Assembly: GCA_035308365.1 (NCBI GenBank)
Contig: DATGGU010000209.1
Span: 1-64,000, forward strand
Direction of reading: 5' to 3'
Length of the DNA stretch: 64,000 nucleotides
Origin: PALSA-505 sp035308365
GTDB lineage: Bacteria > Actinomycetota > Actinomycetes > Streptosporangiales > Streptosporangiaceae
The notes below the pieces were generated by a model. It had not been told where the DNA came from and did not search any database. It saw only the letters and a program-made list of their open reading frames with translations. The translations under genes and the position numbers were made by a program. Positions 26,168 through 35,076 of this stretch are shown here, in pieces; within the stretch, counting starts at the first letter, position 1, and every line of letters starts with the position of its first letter.

Positions 26168-28366
26168 TCAGGCCTTTTCCAGGAAGTCAGCCCGATCCGG
26201 GCCCAGAAGGTCGGCGATGGCGGTGGCCAGGGCGCGGTGATGGACCAGCTCCGGGTCGGCCTTCACCAGGGCGGTTGCCTCTTCGCGGGCCTGGCCTATC
26301 AGCTCTTCGTCTCTGAGCAGGGTCAGCAGCCTCAGGCTGGACTTGCGGCCGGCCTGGGCAGCCCCTAGTACGTCGCCTTCGCGGCGTTGCTCGAGGTCGA
26401 GCCGGGACAGCTTGAACCCGTCCACGGTTGCCGCCACCGCGTCGAGCCGCTCCCGCGACTTGCTGTCCCCGGGCACCTCGGTCACCAGCAGGCACAGGCC
26501 CGGGGCGGTCCCCCGGCCGACCCGGCCGCGCAACTGGTGCAGCTGGGAGACGCCGAACCGCTCGGCATCCATGATCACCATCGTGGTGGCGTTGGGCACG
26601 TCAACGCCTACTTCGACGACGGTGGTCGCCACGAGGACGTCGACGGCCCCGCTGCTGAAGTCACGCATGATCTGGTCTTTGTCCTCGGGGCGCAACCGCC
26701 CGTGCAGCACGCCGATGCGCAGGCCCTTCAGGGGTCCCTCCGCCAGGGCTGGCGCCAGGTCGAGCACGGCCAGCGGTGGGCGGCCGGCCGTCGCGGGCTG
26801 ATCCGGCGTGAGGTCGTCGCTGGGTTCGTCGTCGCCGTCTGGCTCGTCACCGCCGATACGGGGGCAGACCACGTACGCCTGCTGGCCGCGTTCGACCTCC
26901 TCGCGTACCCGTTCCCAGGCGCGTTCCAGGTATTTTGGCTTGTCCGCGGCCGGGACGACGTGAGTGGCGATCGGCGACCGGCCGGCCGGGAGCTCGCTCA
27001 GGGTGGATACGTCGAGGTCGCCGTAGACGGTCATCGCGACCGTGCGCGGGATGGGCGTTGCCGTCATGACCAGCACGTGCGGGCGCCCGTCCTGGGCTTT
27101 CTCACGCAGCACGTCGCGCTGCTCCACGCCGAACCTGTGCTGCTCGTCCACGACGACCAAGCCGAGGTCGGCGAACTGAACGCGCTCTTGCAGCAGCGCA
27201 TGGGTGCCGATCACTATCCCGGCGGCGCCCGAGGCCGCGTCCAGCAGGGCCTCACGGCGGGCCGCGGCACCCAGCGCACCGGTGAGCAGAGCGACCCTGG
27301 TGGCGTTGCCGGCGGCGCCGAGCCGGCCTGCCTGGCCCAGCGGGCCGAGCAACTGGGTGACCGACCGGTAGTGCTGCTGGGCGAGCACCTCGGTTGGGGC
27401 GAGCAACGCCGCCTGGCCACCCGCGTCGACCACCTGCAGCATCGCCCTGACGGCGATGATCGTCTTACCGGAGCCGACCTCACCCTGGAGCAGCCGGTGC
27501 ATGGGGTGTGCGCAGGCGAGGTCGTTGGCAATGGTCTCGCCCGCGACCCGCTGGCCGGTGGTGAGCTTGAACGGCAGCGCGGCGTCGAACGCCGACGCGA
27601 GGCCGCCGGCTTCGGCCGGGCGCGGCATGGCGGGCAGGGCTGCCGCCTTACGGCGGCGCTGGGCCAGCGCCGTCTGGATGAGGAAGGCCTCGTCCCATTT
27701 CAGCCGCTTCCTGGCCCGCTTCCAGTCGTTGTCATCCAGCGGCCGGTGAACGGCGTGGATCGCCTCCGCCAGGCCCATCAGGCCGTACCGTTCGCGGACG
27801 CTGGCGGGCAGCGGGTCCTCACCGGCGTCCAGCACGTCCAGGATGGTGCCGGCACACTTCGCGATCCGCCAGGACGGCAGCTTCCTGGTGGCCGGGTAGA
27901 CCGGGATGATCGTCGCGGCGTACTCGGCGGCCAGCTCGGTATCCGCCTCGTCGGCAGTGACCGGCTCGTAGTCCGGGTGGACGAGCTGGCGCCGGCCCCG
28001 GAAGCTGGACACCTCGCCGGAGAACAAGCCGTACGTCCCGGGAGACAGCCGCCGCTGCCATGGGTTGCCGCGCGCGCTGAAGAAGGTCAGAACCAGCGTT
28101 CCCACACCGTCGGAGACGGTGATCTCGACGATCTGGCCCTTGCGGTGTCCCATCGGCCGTGTTCTGGCGTTGACCACCTGGGCCAGCACGGTCACGTGCT
28201 CGCCCTCGTGCAGCGAGGCCAGGTCGGTGAGCTCGCCGCGGTGGTGGTATCTGCGCGGGTAGTGGCGCAGCAGGTCGCCAACGGTCCGGATCTCGAACGC
28301 CTCGTCGAAGGGCTTGCGCGCCTTCGGGCCGAGTATCTTGTCCAGCGGATCCTGCAGGGTGACCAT
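26168..28366 (-). CDS. recG: ATP-dependent DNA helicase RecG
   Basis: Branch-migration helicase that rescues stalled forks and Holliday junctions. About 732 residues. The wedge/OB domain covers the first ~250 residues. Helicase motifs are GEVGSGKTI (Walker A), VVDEQHRFG (DExH), VMTATPIPRT (motif III), VEVGVDVPNATTMV and LHQLRGRVGRG (motif VI). An acidic insertion (IGGDEPDGDDEPSDD) splits the second RecA-like domain. ATG 28366 is preceded by TATCCT at -10 spacing, so the transcript may be leaderless. Confidence 0.96.
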   Translation of the reverse strand: MVTLQDPLDKILGPKARKPFDEAFEIRTVGDLLRHYPRRYHHRGELTDLASLHEGEHVTVLAQVVNARTRPMGHRKGQIVEITVSDGVGTLVLTFFSARGNPWQRRLSPGTYGLFSGEVSSFRGRRQLVHPDYEPVTADEADTELAAEYAATIIPVYPATRKLPSWRIAKCAGTILDVLDAGEDPLPASVRERYGLMGLAEAIHAVHRPLDDNDWKRARKRLKWDEAFLIQTALAQRRRKAAALPAMPRPAEAGGLASAFDAALPFKLTTGQRVAGETIANDLACAHPMHRLLQGEVGSGKTIIAVRAMLQVVDAGGQAALLAPTEVLAQQHYRSVTQLLGPLGQAGRLGAAGNATRVALLTGALGAAARREALLDAASGAAGIVIGTHALLQERVQFADLGLVVVDEQHRFGVEQRDVLREKAQDGRPHVLVMTATPIPRTVAMTVYGDLDVSTLSELPAGRSPIATHVVPAADKPKYLERAWERVREEVERGQQAYVVCPRIGGDEPDGDDEPSDDLTPDQPATAGRPPLAVLDLAPALAEGPLKGLRIGVLHGRLRPEDKDQIMRDFSSGAVDVLVATTVVEVGVDVPNATTMVIMDAERFGVSQLHQLRGRVGRGTAPGLCLLVTEVPGDSKSRERLDAVAATVDGFKLSRLDLEQRREGDVLGAAQAGRKSSLRLLTLLRDEELIGQAREEATALVKADPELVHHRALATAIADLLGPDRADFLEKA

Positions 28367-28388
28367 ACCCGCAGGATAGGGCGGACCA

Positions 28389-28931
28389 TCAATATCCCGT
28401 GGCACCGTCGATGCGCTCACGAAGCAGGTCGGCATGGCCATTGTGCCGGGCGTATTCGGCGATCATGTCCACCAGGATCCGGCGCAGTGAGACGGGCAGT
28501 CCGGTCCTGCGCAGTATGCCGGTCTCATCCAGCGATGACGCGCCGGCCACGATCTCGCGGGAGCGGTCGCACTCCGCCCGCCAGACGGCCAGCGCCTCGT
28601 CCACGTCGCCGTCCAGGGAATCGAAGTCCTGATCCGGGTCGTCGTCGGAGTAGTAGAGCAACGGCACCTGCTCACCGGCAAACTGCACCCGGAACCACCA
28701 GCGCTCGACCCCGGCCAGATGCCTGATCAGACCATGCAGGCTCAGCGAGGACGGCGGGACGCCCCGCTCGGAGAGCCTGGCCGCCGGGACACCCGAACAT
28801 TTCAGCTCGAAGGTCTGCCGGTGCCAGTCGAGCAGGCCGGTGAGCGTCTCCCGTTCGCCGGCCGCCGGGGATGGTTTCTCTCTGGTGTCATCCGCCCAGG
28901 ACTGGGAGAAGTGCTGCGGAGTCTGGGTCAT
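28389..28931 (-). CDS. DinB-like DUF664 protein
   Basis: 180 residues with the DinB four-helix pattern. It starts its core at ERETLTGLLDWHRQTFELK; histidine motifs are LHGLIRHLAGVERWWF and MIAEYARHNGHADLLRE, which place the three metal-binding His of the family. Likely a metal-dependent thiol-using enzyme; the substrate is unknown. It lies 22 bases upstream of recG and may be co-transcribed. Confidence 0.88.
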   Translation of the reverse strand: MTQTPQHFSQSWADDTREKPSPAAGERETLTGLLDWHRQTFELKCSGVPAARLSERGVPPSSLSLHGLIRHLAGVERWWFRVQFAGEQVPLLYYSDDDPDQDFDSLDGDVDEALAVWRAECDRSREIVAGASSLDETGILRRTGLPVSLRRILVDMIAEYARHNGHADLLRERIDGATGY

Positions 28932-29047
28932 GACGAGAGCATGTCAGCAGGTACCGACACTCATAATCAGGCCGGTGCCAGTTTGGCGGCCGGTTCGCGT
29001 CCGGCAGGCAGGTCGGATATCCTTCGACGACTGCCCGCGTGGACCTG

Positions 29048-29063
29048 GAGGCTTATTCAGAAC
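29048..29063. promoter_or_regulatory. 16-bp motif shared with the acyl-ACP reductase promoter region
   Basis: GAGGCTTATTCAGAAC occurs here between the divergent DinB gene and rpmB. With one mismatch it recurs at 55557-55572 just upstream of the acyl-ACP reductase start. It could be a shared operator or promoter element, or chance. Confidence 0.3.
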
Positions 29064-29188
29064 TCCCGATGGTGAACCTGCTACCACAGTCAGCAGATCT
29101 GATGGCAGGTTAACCAGGCTAGTTTTGAACAAGTCTCCTCAGCGCCGCGCCGGGGTCACTGACCATCCACGACCCAATGGAGCGAACC

Positions 29189-29374
29189 GTGGCTTCCGTC
29201 TGCGAGGTGTGCGGCAAGGGGCCGGGTTTCGGCAACAGGATCTCGCACTCGCACCGCCGCACCCGCCGCCGCTGGAACCCCAACATCCAGACCGTGCGAG
29301 CCGTCGTCAGCGGTACACCCAAGCGCCTCAATGTCTGCACCTCCTGCATCAAGGCGGGCAAGGTAGCCAGGTAA
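29189..29374 (+). CDS. rpmB: Large ribosomal subunit protein bL28
   Basis: 61 residues. Family signature: CEVCGKGPGFGNRISHSHRR and RWNPNIQTVR. Cysteines CEVC and CTSC mark the zinc-binding form. GTG 29189 follows GGAG. Single gene, transcribed away from recG. Confidence 0.95.
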   Translation: MASVCEVCGKGPGFGNRISHSHRRTRRRWNPNIQTVRAVVSGTPKRLNVCTSCIKAGKVAR

Positions 29375-29580
29375 CCTGGGCGAAGCCGAGGCGGCCATCC
29401 CTTGCTCGCTGCGGCCGGTTTCGCCGGGGCCCGCAGTATTTGCCCGGGGGACGATCCCCTGATGTGCCGGATGCGCCGCCACAGTTCGGGCTTCGGGCTG
29501 GTGCCCGTGTGTCTCTGGCCCATCCGTTAATCGTGGGCGCACGCATAACCTGCGAGAACGCTGGATATCAGCGGCCTGGG

Positions 29581-30384
29581 TCAGCGGCTGAAGCTGCAGT
29601 GGTTGCCGTCGAAGACGCAGCCGTCCGGGGCGCCGGGAGATCCGCTGGACTCGAAGGTGAAGCGGATGGTGGCCCCGGGGCGGAGGATCTGCTGGCTGGG
29701 CTCGGGGACCGCAAGGCCCGTGTCGCGGGCGCGGGTGCTCGCCGGGAACCAGCGGGCTCCGGTGATGTGGATGATCCGGCTGGACTTGTAGTGCATCCAG
29801 AGCTGCCAGCCCTTGATGGGCGTCTTGCTGCGGCTCGAGATGGTGATCGCCGCGATGAATCCGCCGTGCACGTTGCGGAGCATCCGGTAGACGATGACCA
29901 CACGCGACTTGGCTGGGCCCGCTCCCGCCGTCGCTACTGGGGCGGGCCGAGCGCCGGTCAGGCCGCCGCCACCGTTCTGGCTGCTGGTGGAACCGCCTCG
30001 CTGACCGCTGGCGCCGGAGCCACGATCGCCCCCCGAGTTCGAGATCGTCCCCGAGATCGAATTCTGGCCGGCCTTGGGACCCTGCTTGGCGGACGAGGAG
30101 TTCGGGGCGCCGCCTGAGGCCTGCGGGCTGGTAACGGTGCAGCTCGCCGAGGCGCAGGCCGGACCCATGCCGCTGTAGAGCAGGTGGGTCCTGGTCGTGC
30201 CGTAGGCGATGATGGCGACGATGACAATGGATGCGCTGGCGATGAAGGTCGGCGTCACCACCAACCGGGCCACCGCCCGGCGGGCACGCTGCGACGAGGG
30301 CTTGGCTTCCGGGAAAGGGGTCCCGCGCTCGCGGGCTGGCATCCCCCCGGGCCCGCTCGCCCCCTCGTGCTCGCGTTCTGGCAT
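29581..30384 (-). CDS. Membrane-anchored protein with CBM2-like extracellular domain
   Basis: 267 residues. A basic cytoplasmic start (~40 residues) precedes a transmembrane helix (FIASASIVIVAIIAYG). A long Ser/Gly/Gln linker follows, with repeated GGS-type runs. The C-terminal ~110 residues resemble the carbohydrate-binding CBM2 fold: VVIVYRMLRNVHGGFIAAI, TPIKGWQLWMHY and a terminal GCVFDGNHCSFSR whose two Cys may pair. No catalytic domain is present. It could present a glycan-binding module at the cell surface; binding itself is inferred. Confidence 0.75.
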   Translation of the reverse strand: MPEREHEGASGPGGMPARERGTPFPEAKPSSQRARRAVARLVVTPTFIASASIVIVAIIAYGTTRTHLLYSGMGPACASASCTVTSPQASGGAPNSSSAKQGPKAGQNSISGTISNSGGDRGSGASGQRGGSTSSQNGGGGLTGARPAPVATAGAGPAKSRVVIVYRMLRNVHGGFIAAITISSRSKTPIKGWQLWMHYKSSRIIHITGARWFPASTRARDTGLAVPEPSQQILRPGATIRFTFESSGSPGAPDGCVFDGNHCSFSR

Positions 30385-30469
30385 CAGGGGCGATTTATAT
30401 CAAGCGCAGCCCCTTTTTACTAGAACTCAAATTGTAGCTAGATAATGACGATATGTAATAAGTGGCTGG

Positions 30470-31570
30470 TCAGCGAAAGTGCCGCCAACCGGCTTCCGCG
30501 GAATAATTCTTCCCGTCGACCCGTACCCCTTGACCCTCGTACACCCGGCCTATCACTAGCCAACCGGCCGGTATAACAGTGTTAGCCGGAAAGGTGGCGG
30601 CCAGCGCGTGATCTTCGCCCCCGGTCAGCACCCAGCGCAACGGGGCCTGCACCCCCTCCGGCTCCACTGCCGCTTGGGACCCGGGTTCTGCCACGCGGGC
30701 CCCGGGCGTCGCCGTTGTATGAGGCCTGGGCTCCGCCGACGCGAGGCCCAGGGCTTGGGCCGCGGCGAGGACAAGACCGCCGGTGTCGAGCTTGGCGGTC
30801 TCGATGTCGATGAGCACGCCGCTCGCCTCCGCGATATGACCGAGGTCGGCGATGAGGCCATCGCTGACATCGATCATCGAGGTCGCGCCTGCCGCGGCTG
30901 CCTGCGGCCCAGCTTCGTAGGGTGGCCTCGGCCGCCGGTGCGCGGCCACGGCGCCGGCCGGCTCCGTCAGGCCGGCGCTGAGCAGAGCGAACCCGGCGGC
31001 CGAGTGACCCAGCCGGCCCGCCACCGCCACGAGGTCGGACGGCCGCGCACCGCCTCTGGTGACCGGCTCACGCCCGGCCATGGTGCCGATCGCCGTCACG
31101 GCGAGGACGATGCGGTCGGCGCCGGACAGATCGCCACCGACCACGTAGGCTCCCCCCCTGGCGGCCTCGTCGGCCAGCCCCGAGGCAACGTCCCTGGCCC
31201 ACGATACGGGCACGTCCGGCGGCGCGGCGAGCCCGACGAGCACGGCCTCGGGCACCGCGCCCATCGCCGCCACGTCAGCGAGATTCTGTGCCGCGGCCTT
31301 GCATCCGATGTCGGCGGGCCCGGACCAGTCACGGCGGAAGTGCAGTCCTTCTACCAGCAGATCCATGCTGGCGACCACCTGGGAGTCGGGGACGCGCAGC
31401 ACCGCCGCGTCGTCGCCGATTCCGACGATCGCATCCGGCGCGGCTGGCATCCTCGCTGCCATGGCGGCGATCAGACCGAACTCGCCCAGTTCCCCGATGG
31501 TGATCGAAACCTCCGGTGATCGCGTGGCGTCCGGGTGTGCGATAGCGTGGCCATTTCCGGTACTGCTCAT
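30470..31570 (-). CDS. thiL: Thiamine-monophosphate kinase
   Basis: Phosphorylates thiamine monophosphate to thiamine diphosphate. About 366 residues. Motifs: IVGIGDDAAVLR, ASMDLLVEGLHFRRDW, CKAAAQNLADVAAMGA, MIDVSDGLIADLGHIA and LTGGEDHALAATF. A ~35-residue Pro/Ala-rich insertion lies before the last motif. ATG 31570 has only a weak ribosome site. Divergent from the Lrp-like gene, with only 30 bases between. Confidence 0.93.
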   Translation of the reverse strand: MSSTGNGHAIAHPDATRSPEVSITIGELGEFGLIAAMAARMPAAPDAIVGIGDDAAVLRVPDSQVVASMDLLVEGLHFRRDWSGPADIGCKAAAQNLADVAAMGAVPEAVLVGLAAPPDVPVSWARDVASGLADEAARGGAYVVGGDLSGADRIVLAVTAIGTMAGREPVTRGGARPSDLVAVAGRLGHSAAGFALLSAGLTEPAGAVAAHRRPRPPYEAGPQAAAAGATSMIDVSDGLIADLGHIAEASGVLIDIETAKLDTGGLVLAAAQALGLASAEPRPHTTATPGARVAEPGSQAAVEPEGVQAPLRWVLTGGEDHALAATFPANTVIPAGWLVIGRVYEGQGVRVDGKNYSAEAGWRHFR

Positions 31571-31600
31571 TCTTTGATCTAACCCGCCTGGGAGGACGTC

Positions 31601-31834
31601 GTGGTCCACGCATACATCCTCGTCCAGACCGAGGTCGGTAAGGCCGCGCAGGTTGCCGCCCGGATCGCGCAGATCCCAGGAGTGACCCAGGCGGAGGACG
31701 TGACCGGGCCGTATGACGTTATCGTGCGCGCCCAGGCCGAAAACGTCGACGATCTCGGCAGGCTCGTCGTCGCCCAGATCCAGGCGGTGGACGGGATAAC
31801 GCGGACCCTCACCTGCCCAGTCGTCCACTTCTGA
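31601..31834 (+). CDS. Stand-alone Lrp/AsnC ligand-binding (RAM) domain protein
   Basis: 77 residues, consisting only of the amino-acid-sensing domain of Lrp/AsnC regulators: VHAYILVQTEVGKAAQVAARI and GPYDVIVRAQAENVDDLGRLV. No HTH domain. Such proteins form ring-like oligomers and may sense amino acids or modulate full-length Lrp proteins. GTG 31601 follows GGGAGG. This gene beside thiL is a recurrent actinobacterial arrangement, as far as I recall. Confidence 0.9.
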   Translation: MVHAYILVQTEVGKAAQVAARIAQIPGVTQAEDVTGPYDVIVRAQAENVDDLGRLVVAQIQAVDGITRTLTCPVVHF

Positions 31835-31890
31835 CCCACTGGTTCCACAGCGCCGGCGGCTTCCCAGCGGCCAACGGCTCCGTGGGCCGG

Positions 31891-32568
31891 TCAGCACCGG
31901 TCGGCCGGCGCGGCCGGCAGCAGTTCTGCGGCGATGGCGGCGGTGCGTGGGCCGAGGCCGAGCCGGGCGGCCGAATCCAGATCCTCCGGCGTGTCCACGT
32001 CCCGGCGCAGCCCGGCGATGCCGGGCAGGGTGATTTCCGCGGCACCCGCCTTGCTGTGCTCTGTCCTGGACTGCGGCCCGAACCTGGGCTGGAACCTGTT
32101 CCCGGGCGCCGCGGTGTACAGCGTGGTTCCAGATCCCGCGACGTCGGGAACGAACGCCTCGGGCCAGTCTGCCGCCGCACGCAACGCGCGCCCGAGCTCA
32201 GCGGGCCGCAGCGCCGGCAGGTCGGCCGCCATGGCGCCGGTGGCCGTGCCCGGGTGCATCCTGGCGGCGGCCGCCGCGCCGTGGACCAGGGCAGGGTTCA
32301 GGCCATTGCCGGGTTCGTCGGGGATGACCAGTGCGCCCAGGCCGGTAAGCTCGGCAGCCGCCGCCGGATCGTCACTCACCACGATGACCGCCGCCACTTC
32401 CTGGCAGGCTACAGCCGCGGCGACCGTATCCGCGGCCAGCGCGAGGGCCAGTTCCGGCCTGCGCGTCCCGGCCAGGCCGGTCAGCCGGGACTTGGCGCGG
32501 GCAAGTACCTTGACGGGAATCACCAGCGACCAGGAAAGAGGTACATCAGCGGCCGTAGCTGCGGTCAT
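31891..32568 (-). CDS. cofC: Coenzyme F420 guanylyltransferase (CofC/FbiD)
   Basis: Activates phosphoenolpyruvate or 2-phospholactate with GTP for F420 synthesis. 225 residues of nucleotidyltransferase fold: VIPVKVLARAKSRL, VIVVSDDP, MAADLPALRPAEL and RRDVDTPEDLDSAARLG. ATG 32568 follows GGGAG. In mycobacteria the name is FbiD. The 261 bases up to plsC hold no gene I can support. Confidence 0.92.
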   Translation of the reverse strand: MTAATAADVPLSWSLVIPVKVLARAKSRLTGLAGTRRPELALALAADTVAAAVACQEVAAVIVVSDDPAAAAELTGLGALVIPDEPGNGLNPALVHGAAAAARMHPGTATGAMAADLPALRPAELGRALRAAADWPEAFVPDVAGSGTTLYTAAPGNRFQPRFGPQSRTEHSKAGAAEITLPGIAGLRRDVDTPEDLDSAARLGLGPRTAAIAAELLPAAPADRC

Positions 32569-32829
32569 GTTCCGGCTCCCGAGCGCCCCCCACCACTGAC
32601 GCGCGGGAGGGCCGCCGCGAACGACCGGGCCTGGGACATCACGCGTTGGCACGTCATTTGGGGCCTATTCAACACCTGCCTCCAGGGTAACTTGGCCGCA
32701 GGTCAACCCCCATGGAAGATGATCTTGTGAAGTTTGGGCAGGTCTCATTGGATGATGTGATTTCGGGCAAGACACACCGGGTGGCGGAGAAAGCATGCCA
32801 ACCAGGAAGAACGCCGGAGGGGCGGGTCG

Positions 32830-33714
32830 ATGACCATGAGTAAGCGGGCCGAGCGGGACTACTCGCCGGGCTGGCGGCTCTTCACCAAGATCATCTTGCC
32901 ACCGCTGATCAACGGCGTCATGAAGCTGAAGATGAGCGGCAAGGAACACTTCCCGCGCACCGGGGGAATGATTCTCGCGGGCAACCACCTGTCCTATGCG
33001 GACTGGGCTGCCATGGCGCTGTTCAGCTACAGAGCCGGGCATTACCCGGTATTCACGATCAAATCGCCGGTATTCGATGTCAAGATCATAGGTCCGCTCT
33101 TGCGCAAGCTCGGCCAGCTGCCGGTCTTCCGCGGGCGTGCGGACTCGGCCCTCGTCCTGAAGGACGCCGAGCAGCGGATCGGCCGGGGCGCGTGCGTGAT
33201 CTTCTACCCCGAAGGCACCGCCTCCAGGGACCCGGACCAGTGGCCGATGGTGGCCAGGACCGGCGTGGCAAGGCTGGCCCTTGACACCGGTGCCCCGGTG
33301 ATACCCGTCGCCTGCTGGGGCGCGCAGGTCATCCTCCCCTACGGGGACAAGCGGCCGAAGATATTTCCGCGCAAGACCGTACACATCGTCGCCGGCCCCC
33401 CGGTCGACCTGTCCGCCTACATGGGCAAGCCGATCACGGCGGAGGTCCTGCGCGGCGTCACCAACACAATCATGGCCGACGTCACCAAGCTGCTTGCCGG
33501 GGTGCGCGGCGAGGAACCACCGGCGGCCCCCTACAATCCGCGAGCCGCCAAGCCCGCCGAGCCAGCCAACGACACCGAGCCAGCCAACGACACCGAGCCG
33601 GCCGATGGCGCCGAGCCAGCCAGCGATACCGAGCCGGCCACAGGCTCCCAGCCAGACAGCCAATCCAGGGCAACAACCGCCTCCGACGCAGCAGGCACAG
33701 CTCAGCAGGGTTGA
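32830..33714 (+). CDS. plsC: 1-acyl-glycerol-3-phosphate acyltransferase (PlsC family)
   Basis: Acylates lysophosphatidic acid in phospholipid synthesis at the membrane. 294 residues. The HX4D motif is in GNHLSYADWAAM; the second motif is IFYPEGTASRD, followed by PVIPVACWGA. After residue ~240 the conserved domain ends and a hexapeptide repeat tail follows (EPANDT and variants, five units). GGAGG-like sequence precedes ATG 32830. Followed by gpsA: both act in glycerophospholipid synthesis, so an operon makes sense. Confidence 0.94.
   Translation: MTMSKRAERDYSPGWRLFTKIILPPLINGVMKLKMSGKEHFPRTGGMILAGNHLSYADWAAMALFSYRAGHYPVFTIKSPVFDVKIIGPLLRKLGQLPVFRGRADSALVLKDAEQRIGRGACVIFYPEGTASRDPDQWPMVARTGVARLALDTGAPVIPVACWGAQVILPYGDKRPKIFPRKTVHIVAGPPVDLSAYMGKPITAEVLRGVTNTIMADVTKLLAGVRGEEPPAAPYNPRAAKPAEPANDTEPANDTEPADGAEPASDTEPATGSQPDSQSRATTASDAAGTAQQG
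33559..33648 (+). repeat. 18-bp tandem repeat in the plsC 3' end
   Basis: Five 18-bp units encode EPANDT, EPANDT, EPADGA, EPASDT and EPATGS. The first two are identical at DNA level. The acidic tail is probably disordered. Confidence 0.92.
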
Positions 33715-33813
33715 AAGCGGCAGCGGCGCAGTACTGACCAGCGGCGAGGACAGCGGGGGCTGCGCAGAATGCCTGGCACACGTGAGGGTAGCGAGCAACG
33801 GAGGGCGCAAAGG

Positions 33814-35076
33814 GTGAAGGCGGCGGTCATGGGTGCTGGGTCGTGGGGCACGACGTTCGCGCAGGTGCTCTATGACGCCGGCACCCAGGTAACGCTCTGG
33901 GGCCGCCGGCGGGCCATCACCGAGGTGATTTCCTCCCGGCACGAGAACCCCGACTACCTGCCGGGGATCGCGCTGGCACGAGAACTGCACGCGTCCAGCG
34001 ATCCGGCCAAGGCGCTCGCCGGGGCGGACCTTGTCGTGCTCGCGGTTCCCGCCCAGTCCCTCCGGCAGAACCTGGCCGAGTGGGCACCGCTGATCCCGCA
34101 GGGGGCACTGCTGGTCAGCCTCATGAAAGGCATCGAGCTCGGCACCTGCGCCCGGATGAGCCAGGTCATCAGCGACGTGCTCGGCGCGCCGCCCGACCGG
34201 GTCGCGGTCGTGTCCGGGCCCAACCTCGCCCACGAGATCGCCTGTCGCCAGCCCGCCGCCTCGGTGGTGGCCTGCGCCGACGAGGCCGCCGCCAAACTGC
34301 TGCAGGGCGCCTGCCACGCTCCCTACTTCCGGCCCTACACCAACCCCGACGTGACCGGCTGTGAGCTTGGCGGCGCGGTCAAGAACGTCATCGCGCTGGC
34401 CGTCGGCATGGCGATCGGCATGGGCCTGGGCGACAACACCAAGGCGACCCTGATCACCCGGGGCCTGGCCGAGACCGCCCGGCTCGGGGCCGCGCTCGGC
34501 GCCGACCAGCACAGTTTCGCGGGCCTGGCCGGCATGGGTGACCTGGTCGCCACGTGCAGTTCACCGTTGTCCCGCAACCGTACGTTCGGCGAGAAACTAG
34601 GCCAGGGCTCGACGCTCGCCGAGGTCACGGCCGGTACCACGCAAACGGCCGAAGGCGTGAAATCCTCGCTGTCCGTGCTCGAGCTTGCCCGCAGACATGG
34701 CGTCGAAATGCCGATCACCGAGGTGGTAACCGGCGTTCTGCACGACGGCCTCGAAGTGACCCAGGCCGCCGAACTGCTCACGTCGCGCAGTGCTAAGCCC
34801 GAACGTTATGGGGTGTTATGGAGCCTGAGAACCCGCAGGAAACAGCCGCGCGGCGGCTCGGTGAGAACACCCGGGCCGTCCACCTCCCGGCCGCACCGGT
34901 CCCGGACCAGCAACCGCTGGGCACTCCCGTGTACCGTACGGCAGCGTTTTCGTTTAAGTCGTCCGCCGAGTATGCGGCGGTGCTCGGCGATAGAGCGCCC
35001 GGCTACACCTACAGCCGGATCGACAACCCGACGGTGGACGCGTTCGCCGCCGCCGTGGCGGCGCTGGAGGGCGTGA
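33814..35076 (+). CDS. gpsA: Glycerol-3-phosphate dehydrogenase, C-terminus running past the normal stop
   Basis: Makes sn-glycerol-3-phosphate from DHAP. The NAD-binding start KAAVMGAGSWGTTFAQVL and catalytic regions GCELGGAVKNVIALA and LAGMGDLVATCSSPLSRN are normal. The conserved protein ends at ...AKPERYGV (~residue 333, near 34815). No stop occurs there. The frame continues for about 87 residues of Arg/Ser/Pro-rich sequence that overlaps the next gene by 259 bases. A one-base shift would end it at TGA 34826-34828, the expected overlap. So this is either a natural stop loss or a sequencing error. GTG 33814 follows GGAGG. Confidence 0.9.
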   Translation: MKAAVMGAGSWGTTFAQVLYDAGTQVTLWGRRRAITEVISSRHENPDYLPGIALARELHASSDPAKALAGADLVVLAVPAQSLRQNLAEWAPLIPQGALLVSLMKGIELGTCARMSQVISDVLGAPPDRVAVVSGPNLAHEIACRQPAASVVACADEAAAKLLQGACHAPYFRPYTNPDVTGCELGGAVKNVIALAVGMAIGMGLGDNTKATLITRGLAETARLGAALGADQHSFAGLAGMGDLVATCSSPLSRNRTFGEKLGQGSTLAEVTAGTTQTAEGVKSSLSVLELARRHGVEMPITEVVTGVLHDGLEVTQAAELLTSRSAKPERYGVLWSLRTRRKQPRGGSVRTPGPSTSRPHRSRTSNRWALPCTVRQRFRLSRPPSMRRCSAIERPATPTAGSTTRRWTRSPPPWRRWRA

